A DNA stretch of 11,954 nt from Anaerolineae bacterium (GTDB taxonomy: Bacteria; Chloroflexota; Anaerolineae; B4-G1). The DNA lies in NCBI GenBank assembly GCA_030612585.1, contig JAUWNP010000136.1, forward strand, positions 1-11,954, read 5' to 3'. The position numbers and the translations under genes were made by a program. Position 1 is the stretch's first letter. Each line of letters begins with the position of its first letter. Shown here one piece after another: positions 1-6,635 of this stretch. The notes under the pieces were generated by a model that searched no databases, had not been told where the DNA came from, and saw only the letters and a program-made list of their open reading frames with translations.

Positions 1-46
1 GAGCATCTGATCCATGCGTGATGGCTGTTGATCGTTCATCAGTATT

Positions 47-736
47 CTACCTCACGGTGAAGAAACCCAAAATCTCGCCGATGCTGACGAAGATATTGGC
101 GTAGAAACTACCGCCCAGTTGGCGGAACAACTCGAACTGCAGACCAGGCGCGCCGATGAACGGGCGCAGTGTCCAGGCCATCTGACTGCCGACGAAGGCG
201 TAGATGAGAATCCACAGCCGCACCACGTTCCGCCTGGCCCCTGCTCTCTCCTTGCCAGAGGCCGACACGATTCGCATCCCATGGCCAAGGAAGGTCGCCC
301 CCACGATGCCGGCAATAGTGAAGACGCCCACGTTCAGCAGTTTGAAGAACTGGTAATGGCTCGTCGTGAGGAGAAAGAAGAGCACGATGGGAGCGAAACT
401 GAGAAGTAGCACCGCTGTCACCGTGAGCGCCGTCAGAATGAGCGCGAAGTTCTGCGTCAGGCTCTGGTTGGAGCCGAAGATGAGGTTGAAGAAGTAAAGC
501 GTCGGCGAGCAGACAACGAGCGTGGCCAGGAAGAGAATAGGGAGTTTGACGGCGGAACTGAGTGCCTGCCATAGGCTGTGGGTCGAGCCCATCACCGCCC
601 CGTAGAGGGCCAGGAAGGCCACGCCAGAAACGAGCATGGCCCGCATCTTATGGCCCAGTTCCACACCATCCCGGATCTCAATGAAGAACCCCCGCCGGTT
701 GCGCAGTATCGTCTCGATAATCGCCAGGTTGTTCAC
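47..736 (-). CDS. Conserved polytopic membrane protein of unknown function
   Basis: A protein of about 229 residues with roughly six hydrophobic segments, the first after a charged N-terminal stretch (GFFIEIRDGVELGHKMRAM). The C-terminal part has the conserved-looking stretch WILIYAFVGSQMAWTLRPF followed by IGAP. This resembles an uncharacterised membrane family in cyanobacteria, planctomycetes and Chloroflexota, sometimes labelled 'actin-binding WH2 domain' in databases, a label not supported by anything seen here. The start is taken as the GTG at 736 because AGGAGG (745-750, read on the minus strand) sits 8 nt upstream. An earlier in-frame GTG at 745 overlaps that ribosome-binding site. I see no clear promoter in the 120 bp upstream. 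It may be co-transcribed with the PadR module on the same strand. The function is not known. Confidence 0.75.
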   Translation of the reverse strand: MNNLAIIETILRNRRGFFIEIRDGVELGHKMRAMLVSGVAFLALYGAVMGSTHSLWQALSSAVKLPILFLATLVVCSPTLYFFNLIFGSNQSLTQNFALILTALTVTAVLLLSFAPIVLFFLLTTSHYQFFKLLNVGVFTIAGIVGATFLGHGMRIVSASGKERAGARRNVVRLWILIYAFVGSQMAWTLRPFIGAPGLQFELFRQLGGSFYANIFVSIGEILGFFTVR

Positions 737-856
737 TCGGTGCACCTCCTGTACACTAGATTATGATGCTTGATTCTTGTTTGTTCCGCTAGCTCAATTC
801 AGATATGACGTCTACGTAATCGTGTGATCCCAATTACCAGAACCACCGCCCAATCC

Positions 857-1855
857 TTATCCATTATTCATTCCTCTCCCAAAGTATCGTTTCGACAGGA
901 GTATCACACCCAAAGTAAGAAGAAGCGGTATTCCGATCAAAATAGCAAAATGAAAGCCCTGGAATGGTAATCCCTGTAGAGCCCGCATTTCCGTTGGTGC
1001 AAACTTCATCCCTGATAGAATATCTGAAAGACTGGACTTGGAAAGCGTTAGAATCGAAGAGAATGTGAGCAAGCCAAAGTAGGTCAAAGAACCCCACCAC
1101 GCCCAGACCCTTAACCTAAGTGTGCCCCAAGTTAGACCGATTAAACACGCTATCGCGATGTCAAGTAGAAGAATCCCCTGAATGTCAAATAGAAAGACGC
1201 CAAAAAGGGGAAATATGCCGTTGAATAAGATGGGTATGTGCAGTACGATGATGTAAAACAGATACAAAGAACACAGTACAAGTATCAGTATAGGGGTCTT
1301 TTCAATCCAATGGGACTTTGGGTCTCTGGTCTCAAAGGTCAATCGAATGTTTCGGCTCCGGTAAAACTGAATGAGTAATCCTGGGATTACCAGGTAGGAT
1401 AATCCCAGAGCGATAATCATGATCAAGACAGCAACTAGAGACAGGTCTTTGGCAGTGACTGCCACAAAGAAGAACACAACCAGTAAAGGCACACCGGCTA
1501 CAAGCCAAAACCAGAGCAGGGTCAACGAGAGTATCCTGGCCCAGCGACGCATTTTCAAGTGTCCATAACCGAGAGGAATAAGCAGCATCGCGATAAGGTA
1601 ATAACCAATGATTTGACAGGCAATGTTGCCAAACATGAAAGAACCAAATCCAAAACCTGCATAATGAAACCGGCCACCCTCAGAAAATAGATAGAAGCAA
1701 TACATTTCGACTGGCCCCAAGAAAGCGACGGCTATTCCAACCAATAGTAGAACACAGCCGATAACAACGACATTTCGACTTTGGTCTCTATAGTTCCCAT
1801 TACTGTCATTCATCAGGCAATGTCCATTAGAGTCAAACCCGCCCCGAGGCCCCAT
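857..1855 (-). CDS. AT-rich eight-helix membrane protein, unknown function
   Basis: A 332-residue protein with about eight predicted membrane helices, spread from about residue 28 to the C-terminus (for example VVVIGCVLLLVGIAVAFLG and FHFAILIGIPLLLTLGVILL). I recognise no catalytic or transporter motif. The start is placed at the ATG at 1855, which lies 13 bp after the stop of the upstream HAAS gene and has a weak GGTGAAG about 10-14 nt before it. A longer frame from 1894 would overlap the upstream gene by 26 bp, and a shorter start at 1813 has no ribosome-binding site. By eye, base composition is far more AT-rich than either neighbour, suggesting recent acquisition. Its place behind padR and a HAAS gene suggests PadR control and a membrane role, but no function can be named. 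Confidence 0.7.
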   Translation of the reverse strand: MGPRGGFDSNGHCLMNDSNGNYRDQSRNVVVIGCVLLLVGIAVAFLGPVEMYCFYLFSEGGRFHYAGFGFGSFMFGNIACQIIGYYLIAMLLIPLGYGHLKMRRWARILSLTLLWFWLVAGVPLLVVFFFVAVTAKDLSLVAVLIMIIALGLSYLVIPGLLIQFYRSRNIRLTFETRDPKSHWIEKTPILILVLCSLYLFYIIVLHIPILFNGIFPLFGVFLFDIQGILLLDIAIACLIGLTWGTLRLRVWAWWGSLTYFGLLTFSSILTLSKSSLSDILSGMKFAPTEMRALQGLPFQGFHFAILIGIPLLLTLGVILLSKRYFGRGMNNG

Positions 1856-1868
1856 TATGCTAACTTCT

Positions 1869-2345
1869 TCACCAACGCAGGGCAGGCAGAGCAAAAAAGA
1901 CCACCGACAAGACCCAGAAGAAAGCCCACGAGGCCAGCGCGTAACGCCAGCGCGGGAACTTCAACAAGGGCAGCAGCAACGCCGCTAGCGATACGACCCA
2001 GAACGCCGGCCGCACCAGCACCTCCTGCCAGCCGACGGCGGTACCGTCGGGGGCAAAGATCAACCAACGCAATGCCAGTGCACAGACGACGGGCATCGCC
2101 GCCGCGATGACGCCATCGGCCGTCCCCCAGCCAACGTGGGCGGCCTGGAGTTCCCGCCCCACCTCCTCCACGCCGAAGTGAGCGGCGGCCTCGGCCAGCG
2201 CTGCCTCCTCGTCCAATCCTTGCGCCCGGGCCACATCCACTGCCTCCTCCAGGTGGGCGCGGATTTCCTGCAGAACATCGTACTCTGTCTCCGCCTCCAG
2301 GTTCAGGTGGGCACGGATGCGAACCAGGACATCGTCAACCGTCAT
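1869..2345 (-). CDS. HAAS-domain membrane protein, partner of PadR
   Basis: A 158-residue protein. Residues 1-65 form an amphipathic helical domain (MTVDDVLVRIRAHL, then EYDVLQEIRAHLEEAVD and AALAEAAAHFG) of the HAAS or permease-prefix type. This small helical domain is usually encoded beside PadR-like regulators and fused to membrane segments. Residues 75-158 contain three to four hydrophobic segments. The start at 2345 overlaps the padR stop in the string ATGACGGTTGA, so the two are probably translationally coupled. A GGGGGAGG ribosome-binding site lies about 8 nt upstream within padR. A frame from 2369 exists but lacks that signal. In known systems such proteins act with PadR in membrane-stress or transporter regulation. 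The exact role here is inference. Confidence 0.78.
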   Translation of the reverse strand: MTVDDVLVRIRAHLNLEAETEYDVLQEIRAHLEEAVDVARAQGLDEEAALAEAAAHFGVEEVGRELQAAHVGWGTADGVIAAAMPVVCALALRWLIFAPDGTAVGWQEVLVRPAFWVVSLAALLLPLLKFPRWRYALASWAFFWVLSVVFFALPALRW

Positions 2346-2694
2346 GGACAATGCCTCCCCCCAGGCCAAGAACCAAGCCTATCCCCTGGCGGAAGGCTTC
2401 CCACTCCTTCAGTTCCGTCTCCAACTGGTGATGCCCCTTCTCGGTAACGGTGTACACCTTGCGGCGGCGAGTGCCTGGCTCGCCCAGCCACCGGCTCTCT
2501 AGCAGCCCATCCTGCTCCATCCGGTGCAGCCTGGGATAGATGAGCCCTTCTTTGAAGCGGAAGTAGCCCTGACTGCGTGCCTCCAGCCGTCGGATGATCT
2601 CGTAGCCGTGCAGCGGCTCCTCCACATCCGTCAGCAGTTTGAGGATCGCCATAGAGGTCGTCCCTTTGCGCATCTGGTCAATCTTGCCCGTCAT
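2335..2694 (-). CDS. PadR-family transcriptional regulator
   Basis: A 119-residue winged-helix repressor. The PadR N-terminal domain is clear: LHGYEIIRRLE at residues 28-38, the recognition helix GLIYPRLHRME at 50-60, and the wing region RRRKVYTVTEKGHHQL after that. The short C-terminal helix is typical of the small PadR subfamily. The ATG at 2694 is chosen because AGGGAG lies about 8-9 nt upstream. An in-frame ATG at 2718 would sit only about 12 nt from the predicted transcription start, without a ribosome-binding site. It is first in an operon with the HAAS gene (11-nt overlap). PadR proteins usually repress their own operon, and the promoter at 2738-2766 is the natural place for the operator. 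The effector is not predictable. Confidence 0.93.
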   Translation of the reverse strand: MTGKIDQMRKGTTSMAILKLLTDVEEPLHGYEIIRRLEARSQGYFRFKEGLIYPRLHRMEQDGLLESRWLGEPGTRRRKVYTVTEKGHHQLETELKEWEAFRQGIGLVLGLGGGIVHDG

Positions 2695-2737
2695 CCTGCC
2701 ACTCCCTAAGATACACATCTATAACTTACTTATGCTT

Positions 2738-2766
2738 AGTATACCAGAAACACGCGAGAATGTCAA
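2738..2766 (-). promoter_or_regulatory. Sigma70-type promoter of the padR operon
   Basis: On the minus strand there is a perfect -35 TTGACA (2761-2766), a 17-nt spacer, and a -10 TATACT (2738-2743, five of six matches). Transcription should start near 2731, about 37 nt before the padR ATG at 2694. The downstream stretch 2719-2737 is AT-rich and could hold a PadR operator, but I see no convincing long inverted repeat there. Confidence 0.85.
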
Positions 2767-2837
2767 GAGCCCGAGTCCAGACAGACAACAAGTGCCCCGC
2801 ACCATCGCACGGATGGGCAGGGCTCCCTGGTCTGAAC

Positions 2838-2925
2838 GCAGTTGCGAGACAAGATACCATCTTGTCCTACTCTCGCAGTTGCGGGACAAGATGCCATCTT
2901 GTCCTACTCTCGGTTGGCAACTGCG
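2838..2925. repeat. Two tandem 37-bp palindromic repeats plus an inverted partial copy
   Basis: Unit 1 (2838-2874) and unit 2 (2875-2911) are direct tandem copies that differ at only two positions. Each contains the palindrome GACAAGATNCCATCTTGTC, a stem of 8-9 bp with a 3-nt loop. The flank CGCAGTTGC seen at 2837 and 2874 recurs inverted as GCAACTGCG at 2917-2925, so the whole patch can fold as one larger structure. It lies just beyond the rtcB stop and before the padR promoter. No T-tract follows, so it is not a standard intrinsic terminator. It looks like a dispersed intergenic palindromic element. Confidence 0.85.
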
Positions 2926-2938
2926 CCCTATTTCAGGT

Positions 2939-2977
2939 TGTCGGTCTGGGGCGCGGCTTTGCTTAAACGCTTACCCT
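2939..2977. repeat. About 39-bp dispersed repeat, copy 1, overlapping the rtcB 3' end
   Basis: The stretch beginning TTGTCGGTCTGGGGCG and ending CGCTTACCC closely matches 9292-9329 (TTGTCGGTTTGAGGCG ... CGTTTACCC) with one single-base gap and about 30 matching bases. Copy 1 contains the rtcB stop codon (2971-2973) and its next-to-last sense codon. The second copy is in a non-coding region, so shared protein coding does not explain the similarity. Confidence 0.7.
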
Positions 2978-4422
2978 TTGATTACAGCCATTGGTCGCAG
3001 GCGGGCCACCTTGCGGGCTATGCCAGCGCCTTGCACCACTTCGACCACGCGGCTGACATCCTTGTAGGCCGCCGGGGCCTCCTCGGCCAAGCCCCTCATA
3101 CTCCCGGCGCGGATGATGATGCCCTGCTCCTCCAGTTCCCGCCTCAGATCGCTCCCCCGGACTCGCTTGCTGGCCTTGCGGCGGCTCATCACGCGCCCGG
3201 CCCCGTGACAGGTCGAGCCGAAGGTCAATTCCATGGCTTTCTGCGTGCCCACCAGCACGTATGAGGCGGTGCCCATCGAGCCGGGCACCAGCACCGGCTG
3301 ACCCACGTCACGATAATCCTCCGGCACCCCCGGATGACCGGCTGGGAAGGCGCGGGTGGCCCCCTTGCGATGGACGCACAGTTTCATCTTCTTCCCATCC
3401 ACCTCGTGCTGCTCGAACTTGGCGATGTTGTGGGTCACGCCGTAGACCTGGAACAGGTCAAAGTCCTTCACCTTGCCGGCCAGCACCTGCTCGAACGCCT
3501 CGCGCACACCCGCGACCAGCACCTGCCGGTTGACGAAGGCATAGTTGACCGCGCAGGCCATCGCGCCGTAGTAGTCCCGGCCCTCGGGGGAGTTTATGGG
3601 GGCGCAGACCAGTTCCCGGTCTGGCAACTGGATGCCATACTTACCCACCACGGGCTGCAACTTCTTCACGTAGTCGCTACAGACCTGGTGGCCGAAGCCT
3701 CGGGAGCCACAGTGGATCTGCACCACCACCTGGTCCTCCCACAGGCCAAAGACCTCCGCCACCTGCGGGTCGTAGATCTCATCCACGACGTCAATCTCGA
3801 TAAAGTGATTGCCCGCGCCCAGGGAACCGACCTGCGGACGGCCCCGCTCTTTGGCGCGGGCGCTCACTTTACTGGGGTCGGCCCCGGGCAAACAGCCGCC
3901 CTCCTCCGTGTGGGTCAGGTCCTCCGGCCGGGCCAGGCCCTGCTTCAGCGCCCACTTCGCGCCCTGCGTCATCAGCGCGTCCAGTTCCCGCCCGGAGACA
4001 CGCATGCGCCCCTTCCCCCCCACCCCGCTGGGGCAGGCCCGGTAGAGGGTCGCCGTCAGGTCCCGCAGATACGGCGCGACCTCGTCTCGCTCCAGACGCG
4101 TGCCCAGAAGACGGATCCCGCAGTTCACGTCGTAGCCCACTCCCCCAGGGGAAATCACCCCCGTATCCAGCCGCATGGCCGCCACGCCGCCGATGGGAAA
4201 ACCATAACCCTGGTGGAAGTCCGGCATGGCCAGCGCATACTTGACGAGGCCTGGCAGGGTCGAGGTATTGATCAACTGCTCCACCGTGCGGTCGCGGAAG
4301 GCCGCGTCGAAGAGTTCCGCGTCACCAAAGAGCCGCGCCGGAACGCGCATGTCGTCCCGGAAGTCTTGCGGCAACTCCCAAATATACTCGTCCACCCGTC
4401 GAAAATCGCTCTTCTGCACCAT
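2971..4422 (-). CDS. rtcB: RNA-splicing ligase RtcB
   Basis: A 483-residue RtcB, the usual length for the family. RtcB joins a 2',3'-cyclic phosphate or 3'-phosphate RNA end to a 5'-OH end, using GTP and Mn2+, through a GMP-histidine intermediate. All expected Mn2+ ligands and the nucleophile are visible: D98 and C101 in GVGYDVNCGIRL, H206 in GAGNHFIEID, H237 in QIHCGSRG, H331 in YGVTHNIAKFE, and H406 in STCHGAGRVMSR (His404 in the Pyrococcus enzyme). PGSMGTASYVL at 380-390 belongs to the guanylate-binding region. The start at 4422 has GGGAGGTG a few nt upstream, and only 12 bp separate it from the archease stop, so the two form an operon. Roles known for the family are tRNA splicing and RNA repair. 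The actual substrate here is unknown. Confidence 0.98.
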   Translation of the reverse strand: MVQKSDFRRVDEYIWELPQDFRDDMRVPARLFGDAELFDAAFRDRTVEQLINTSTLPGLVKYALAMPDFHQGYGFPIGGVAAMRLDTGVISPGGVGYDVNCGIRLLGTRLERDEVAPYLRDLTATLYRACPSGVGGKGRMRVSGRELDALMTQGAKWALKQGLARPEDLTHTEEGGCLPGADPSKVSARAKERGRPQVGSLGAGNHFIEIDVVDEIYDPQVAEVFGLWEDQVVVQIHCGSRGFGHQVCSDYVKKLQPVVGKYGIQLPDRELVCAPINSPEGRDYYGAMACAVNYAFVNRQVLVAGVREAFEQVLAGKVKDFDLFQVYGVTHNIAKFEQHEVDGKKMKLCVHRKGATRAFPAGHPGVPEDYRDVGQPVLVPGSMGTASYVLVGTQKAMELTFGSTCHGAGRVMSRRKASKRVRGSDLRRELEEQGIIIRAGSMRGLAEEAPAAYKDVSRVVEVVQGAGIARKVARLRPMAVIKG

Positions 4423-4434
4423 CTCCCACCTCCC

Positions 4435-4842
4435 TCACACGTCAAACACTATTGTAGTCTCGTAGCCCTCGCCGCTATGTACGATCTCCAGGCTGCTGAA
4501 CGTGACCGCCTTGATGTGACGCCAGTGTTCGCGCACCAGCCCGCCCCGGACGATGGCCCGCAACCGGGTCGGAGTAACCTCAAGCATGTCGAAATCGCAA
4601 AAGACACAGCCGTCCCGTTCGTCCAGGTAGAGCAATTCCTCCAGCCAGGCCACGAGCAGCGTCTCGGCGTCGTAGGCCTCCAACTCGATGGACTGCTCGC
4701 CCGTCCGACCCACCTCGGCAAGGTCAGCCAACTGGCAGGCCATACCGTAGGCCCCGTTGGCAAACAACTCGGCCAGGTCGCGCCCCCAGACACGAATGGA
4801 TATGTCGGCTGTGTGCTCGATTTCCTCAAAGCGCACGTTCAT
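4435..4842 (-). CDS. Archease, RtcB activator
   Basis: A 135-residue archease of full length. Family hallmarks are the N-terminal FEEIEHTADISIRVWG, with D13 as a probable metal ligand, the central LLVAWLEELLYL, and the C-terminal TIVFDV with D134. Archease speeds guanylylation of RtcB, makes it multiple-turnover and broadens its NTP use. A gene pair with rtcB is common in archaea and bacteria. A purine-rich GGGGGTGGG lies directly before the ATG at 4842 and may act as the ribosome-binding site. I could not settle on a promoter in the 40 bp between this gene and the upstream hairpin at 4884-4907. Confidence 0.96.
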   Translation of the reverse strand: MNVRFEEIEHTADISIRVWGRDLAELFANGAYGMACQLADLAEVGRTGEQSIELEAYDAETLLVAWLEELLYLDERDGCVFCDFDMLEVTPTRLRAIVRGGLVREHWRHIKAVTFSSLEIVHSGEGYETTIVFDV

Positions 4843-4883
4843 CCCACCCCCATCCTACCATAAACCGGCCGGCAAAGCAAGCA

Positions 4884-4907
4884 GCCGCTCCCTGAATCGG
4901 GAGCGGC
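4884..4907 (-). terminator. Hairpin terminator downstream of the DUF6930-like gene
   Basis: A perfect 9-bp GC-rich stem (GCCGCTCCC with GGGAGCGGC) closes a 6-nt loop. It lies 36 bp past the stop of the gene ending at 4943, before archease. On the minus strand it is followed by TGCTTGCTTTGCC, which is T-rich but not a clean U-tract, so it may be a moderate terminator or an mRNA-stabilising 3' hairpin. Confidence 0.6.
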
Positions 4908-4942
4908 AGTTCGCCTCGTCTCTTGCAACCGAGAAGGTGCCC

Positions 4943-6427
4943 TCAGTCATAGTGGTCTTCCTCCTCATACTGCCGCTCGTACTCCTGCGCCAACTCGATG
5001 TAGTAATCCCGGTTCACCCGCAGTAGTTCCAATACCTCGTCGGCCTCCCCAGCCGGCATCTGGCCCGTATCCTTGAGACAGGAGTAGAACTTCTTGAGCG
5101 AGGCGATGTTCGCTTTGACCGTTCCCACCGATACCCGTGGCGACTCATGCATGAACCAGTCGCCCAGAAACTCATCCACATCCATCGTCTGGGCCTGGTC
5201 AGCTGAGCGCGGGGCCTCTACACTTCCGCCTTCAGCAACCATGTAGACATCAGCGAAGACCCTCACGTTGTCCAGGTGTCGCCGCACCGTCTTTGTCGAC
5301 AGTCCTTTGCGGATCAACCACTGCTCGAAGGTGCGCAGAAGTTCCACGTTACGCTCACTCGCTACCTCAGCCTCCGCCTCCTCCCTCTCCTCGACGGCTG
5401 CCCAATCCTCCTCGTAGGGAACCTCGAAGCCAGGGACAGGATAGCGCAGATGGATGCTATCTTCGCCATCGGCCATGGTCACGCTCAGCGTGGCCTCGGC
5501 CGGACGGGGGAACTCTCCGCCAGCCCGCATATACTCTTGCACGAAGGTCGGGACGGCCAGCAGCGCCGCCTCAAACCACAGTAGTTCCGACTTGCCAGGG
5601 CGGACAGGACGCCCTGAGAGGGTGACCCGCAGGGGGATCGGATAGGCCAGTTCGCCCGCCACCGGCCATTCATATTTCTCCATATCGTTGAGGTCATCGA
5701 AGGGCACATCCGTCACCTCGCAGAAAAGCAAGGAAGACCACCTCATCTGTCCGATCAACTTATCAGGCGCTACCCCGTTATAGACCTCCCGCAGTTCGTC
5801 CGGCGAGTCGTAGGCCGCCAGGCCGTAGGTCTCGCCTCCGTGGCCCATCACGACGGCGTAACGCAGCCGGCTGTCGAGTGGGTAACGCACCTCGATGGGG
5901 CGGGAGTCGTCTATCCAGCGCCAGGGAGCCTCCCGGTAAAAGAAGGCCGCCGCCTCGAACAGTCCTTTGACCAGGAAAGGGGTCACGCCGGGCGACTTCA
6001 GCAGGCCAGGGATAGGCTCCCTCCTGGTCATGAACTGCTCCATGCTCAGCAGGGCCTCTTCTATCTCGCGGAGGGTATGCCGATACTCACAGCGGACGCC
6101 CACTTCCTGCAACCTCGGGGCCAGCGATTCAATCAGCGCCTTGTCGTCCAGATAAATAGCGGCAGGACGGCGCTTCCTCCCGCTCCCCAGGGACGGACGG
6201 CGCATCGCCTTGGCGATGGTGTTCAAGACCCGGTCGTGGCTTGGCACATCCTCGACGACGTCACTGCCAACGACCTTGCCGGTGGGCGACACCGCCAGAA
6301 CGACGTAAGGACGATACGGAGCCTGATTGCGAGGCGTGATCCAGGCCCGCATACGACGGACACTGCTCTCCCACACCTCATCCGTCTGACGCAGGCGGTG
6401 CACTTTGGCCAATGGACCTCTTGCCAT
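4943..6427 (-). CDS. Conserved hypothetical protein, DUF6930-like with helical core-binding-like C-terminus
   Basis: A 494-residue soluble protein. I match the N-terminal 130 residues (MARGPLAKVHRLRQ, then YRPYVVLAVSPTGKVVGSDVV) and the middle (for example LLWFEAALLAVPTFV) only tentatively to the DUF6930 and DUF7309 families. The C-terminal part, from about residue 350, is helical: GLSTKTVRRHLDNVRVFADV, then FLGDWF and VKANIASLKKFYSCL. This recalls the SAM-like core-binding domain of tyrosine recombinases, but no catalytic R-H-R-Y domain follows. The end is strongly acidic (EEEDHYD). The start at ATG 6427 has GAGGTG about 7 nt upstream. An open extension to 6655 would translate repeat DNA and is rejected. 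The function is unknown; nucleic-acid binding is possible but only inferred. Confidence 0.8.
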   Translation of the reverse strand: MARGPLAKVHRLRQTDEVWESSVRRMRAWITPRNQAPYRPYVVLAVSPTGKVVGSDVVEDVPSHDRVLNTIAKAMRRPSLGSGRKRRPAAIYLDDKALIESLAPRLQEVGVRCEYRHTLREIEEALLSMEQFMTRREPIPGLLKSPGVTPFLVKGLFEAAAFFYREAPWRWIDDSRPIEVRYPLDSRLRYAVVMGHGGETYGLAAYDSPDELREVYNGVAPDKLIGQMRWSSLLFCEVTDVPFDDLNDMEKYEWPVAGELAYPIPLRVTLSGRPVRPGKSELLWFEAALLAVPTFVQEYMRAGGEFPRPAEATLSVTMADGEDSIHLRYPVPGFEVPYEEDWAAVEEREEAEAEVASERNVELLRTFEQWLIRKGLSTKTVRRHLDNVRVFADVYMVAEGGSVEAPRSADQAQTMDVDEFLGDWFMHESPRVSVGTVKANIASLKKFYSCLKDTGQMPAGEADEVLELLRVNRDYYIELAQEYERQYEEEDHYD

Positions 6428-6469
6428 TACCTTCACCTCATTTCCAGCACTATGCAGTTTCCAGCCACA

Positions 6470-6498
6470 AGTATACCACCTGTCAGTCTGATGAGCAA
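6470..6498 (-). promoter_or_regulatory. Candidate promoter for the DUF6930-like gene
   Basis: On the minus strand, -10 TATACT (6470-6475) is separated by 17 nt from a weak -35 TTGCTC (6493-6498). This would give a transcript start near 6463 and a 36-nt leader before the ATG at 6427. The -35 half lies at the edge of the inverted repeat at 6504-6544. Confidence 0.5.
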
Positions 6499-6503
6499 AG
6501 CGA

Positions 6504-6544
6504 CGAAGAATCTCGCTCTCACAGTACCAAACAGAGATTCTTCG
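6504..6544. repeat. 11-bp perfect inverted repeat of a dispersed type
   Basis: CGAAGAATCTC (6504-6514) is matched inverted by GAGATTCTTCG (6534-6544) with a 19-nt loop. Similarity between the arms extends outward through CAAAG, with a small gap. The sequence GAGATTCTTCG followed by a CGCTTTGCTC-like stretch resembles a short repeat I recall as scattered through many Chloroflexota and Bacteroidota genomes. That resemblance is from memory. The hairpin is 92 bp past the pentapeptide gene's stop and could protect or end that transcript. Confidence 0.65.
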
Positions 6545-6628
6545 CTCCCTTTGTCCCCTTGTCTCCTTGTCCCCCTGTCCCCCTGTCTCCCTATCCCCCT
6601 GTCCCCTTTGTCCCCCTGTCTCCCCTGA
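6545..6628. repeat. Low-complexity CCCTGTCTCC-type tract
   Basis: On the plus strand this is a pyrimidine-rich run of variants of TGTCCCCCTGTCTCC. On the minus strand it reads GGAGACAGGGGGACA. The same sequence family occurs in the opposite orientation at 10633-10725, fused to the end of hisG. The tract lies between the pentapeptide gene's stop and the inverted repeat at 6504-6544. Confidence 0.8.
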
Positions 6629-6635
6629 GGTATCG

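Noticed and set aside
2838..2911. Possible minimal CRISPR array
   Set aside because: There are only two directly abutting 37-bp units with no spacer between them, and no cas genes are near.
3334..4863. 509-codon open frame on the plus strand opposite rtcB and archease
   Set aside because: It is the antisense of two well-supported conserved genes, with no family resemblance. GC-rich codon bias keeps it open.
4843..4883. Promoter for archease, TTGCTT-17-TAGGAT
   Set aside because: The -10 match is poor and would place the transcript start within the ribosome-binding site, so I do not list it.
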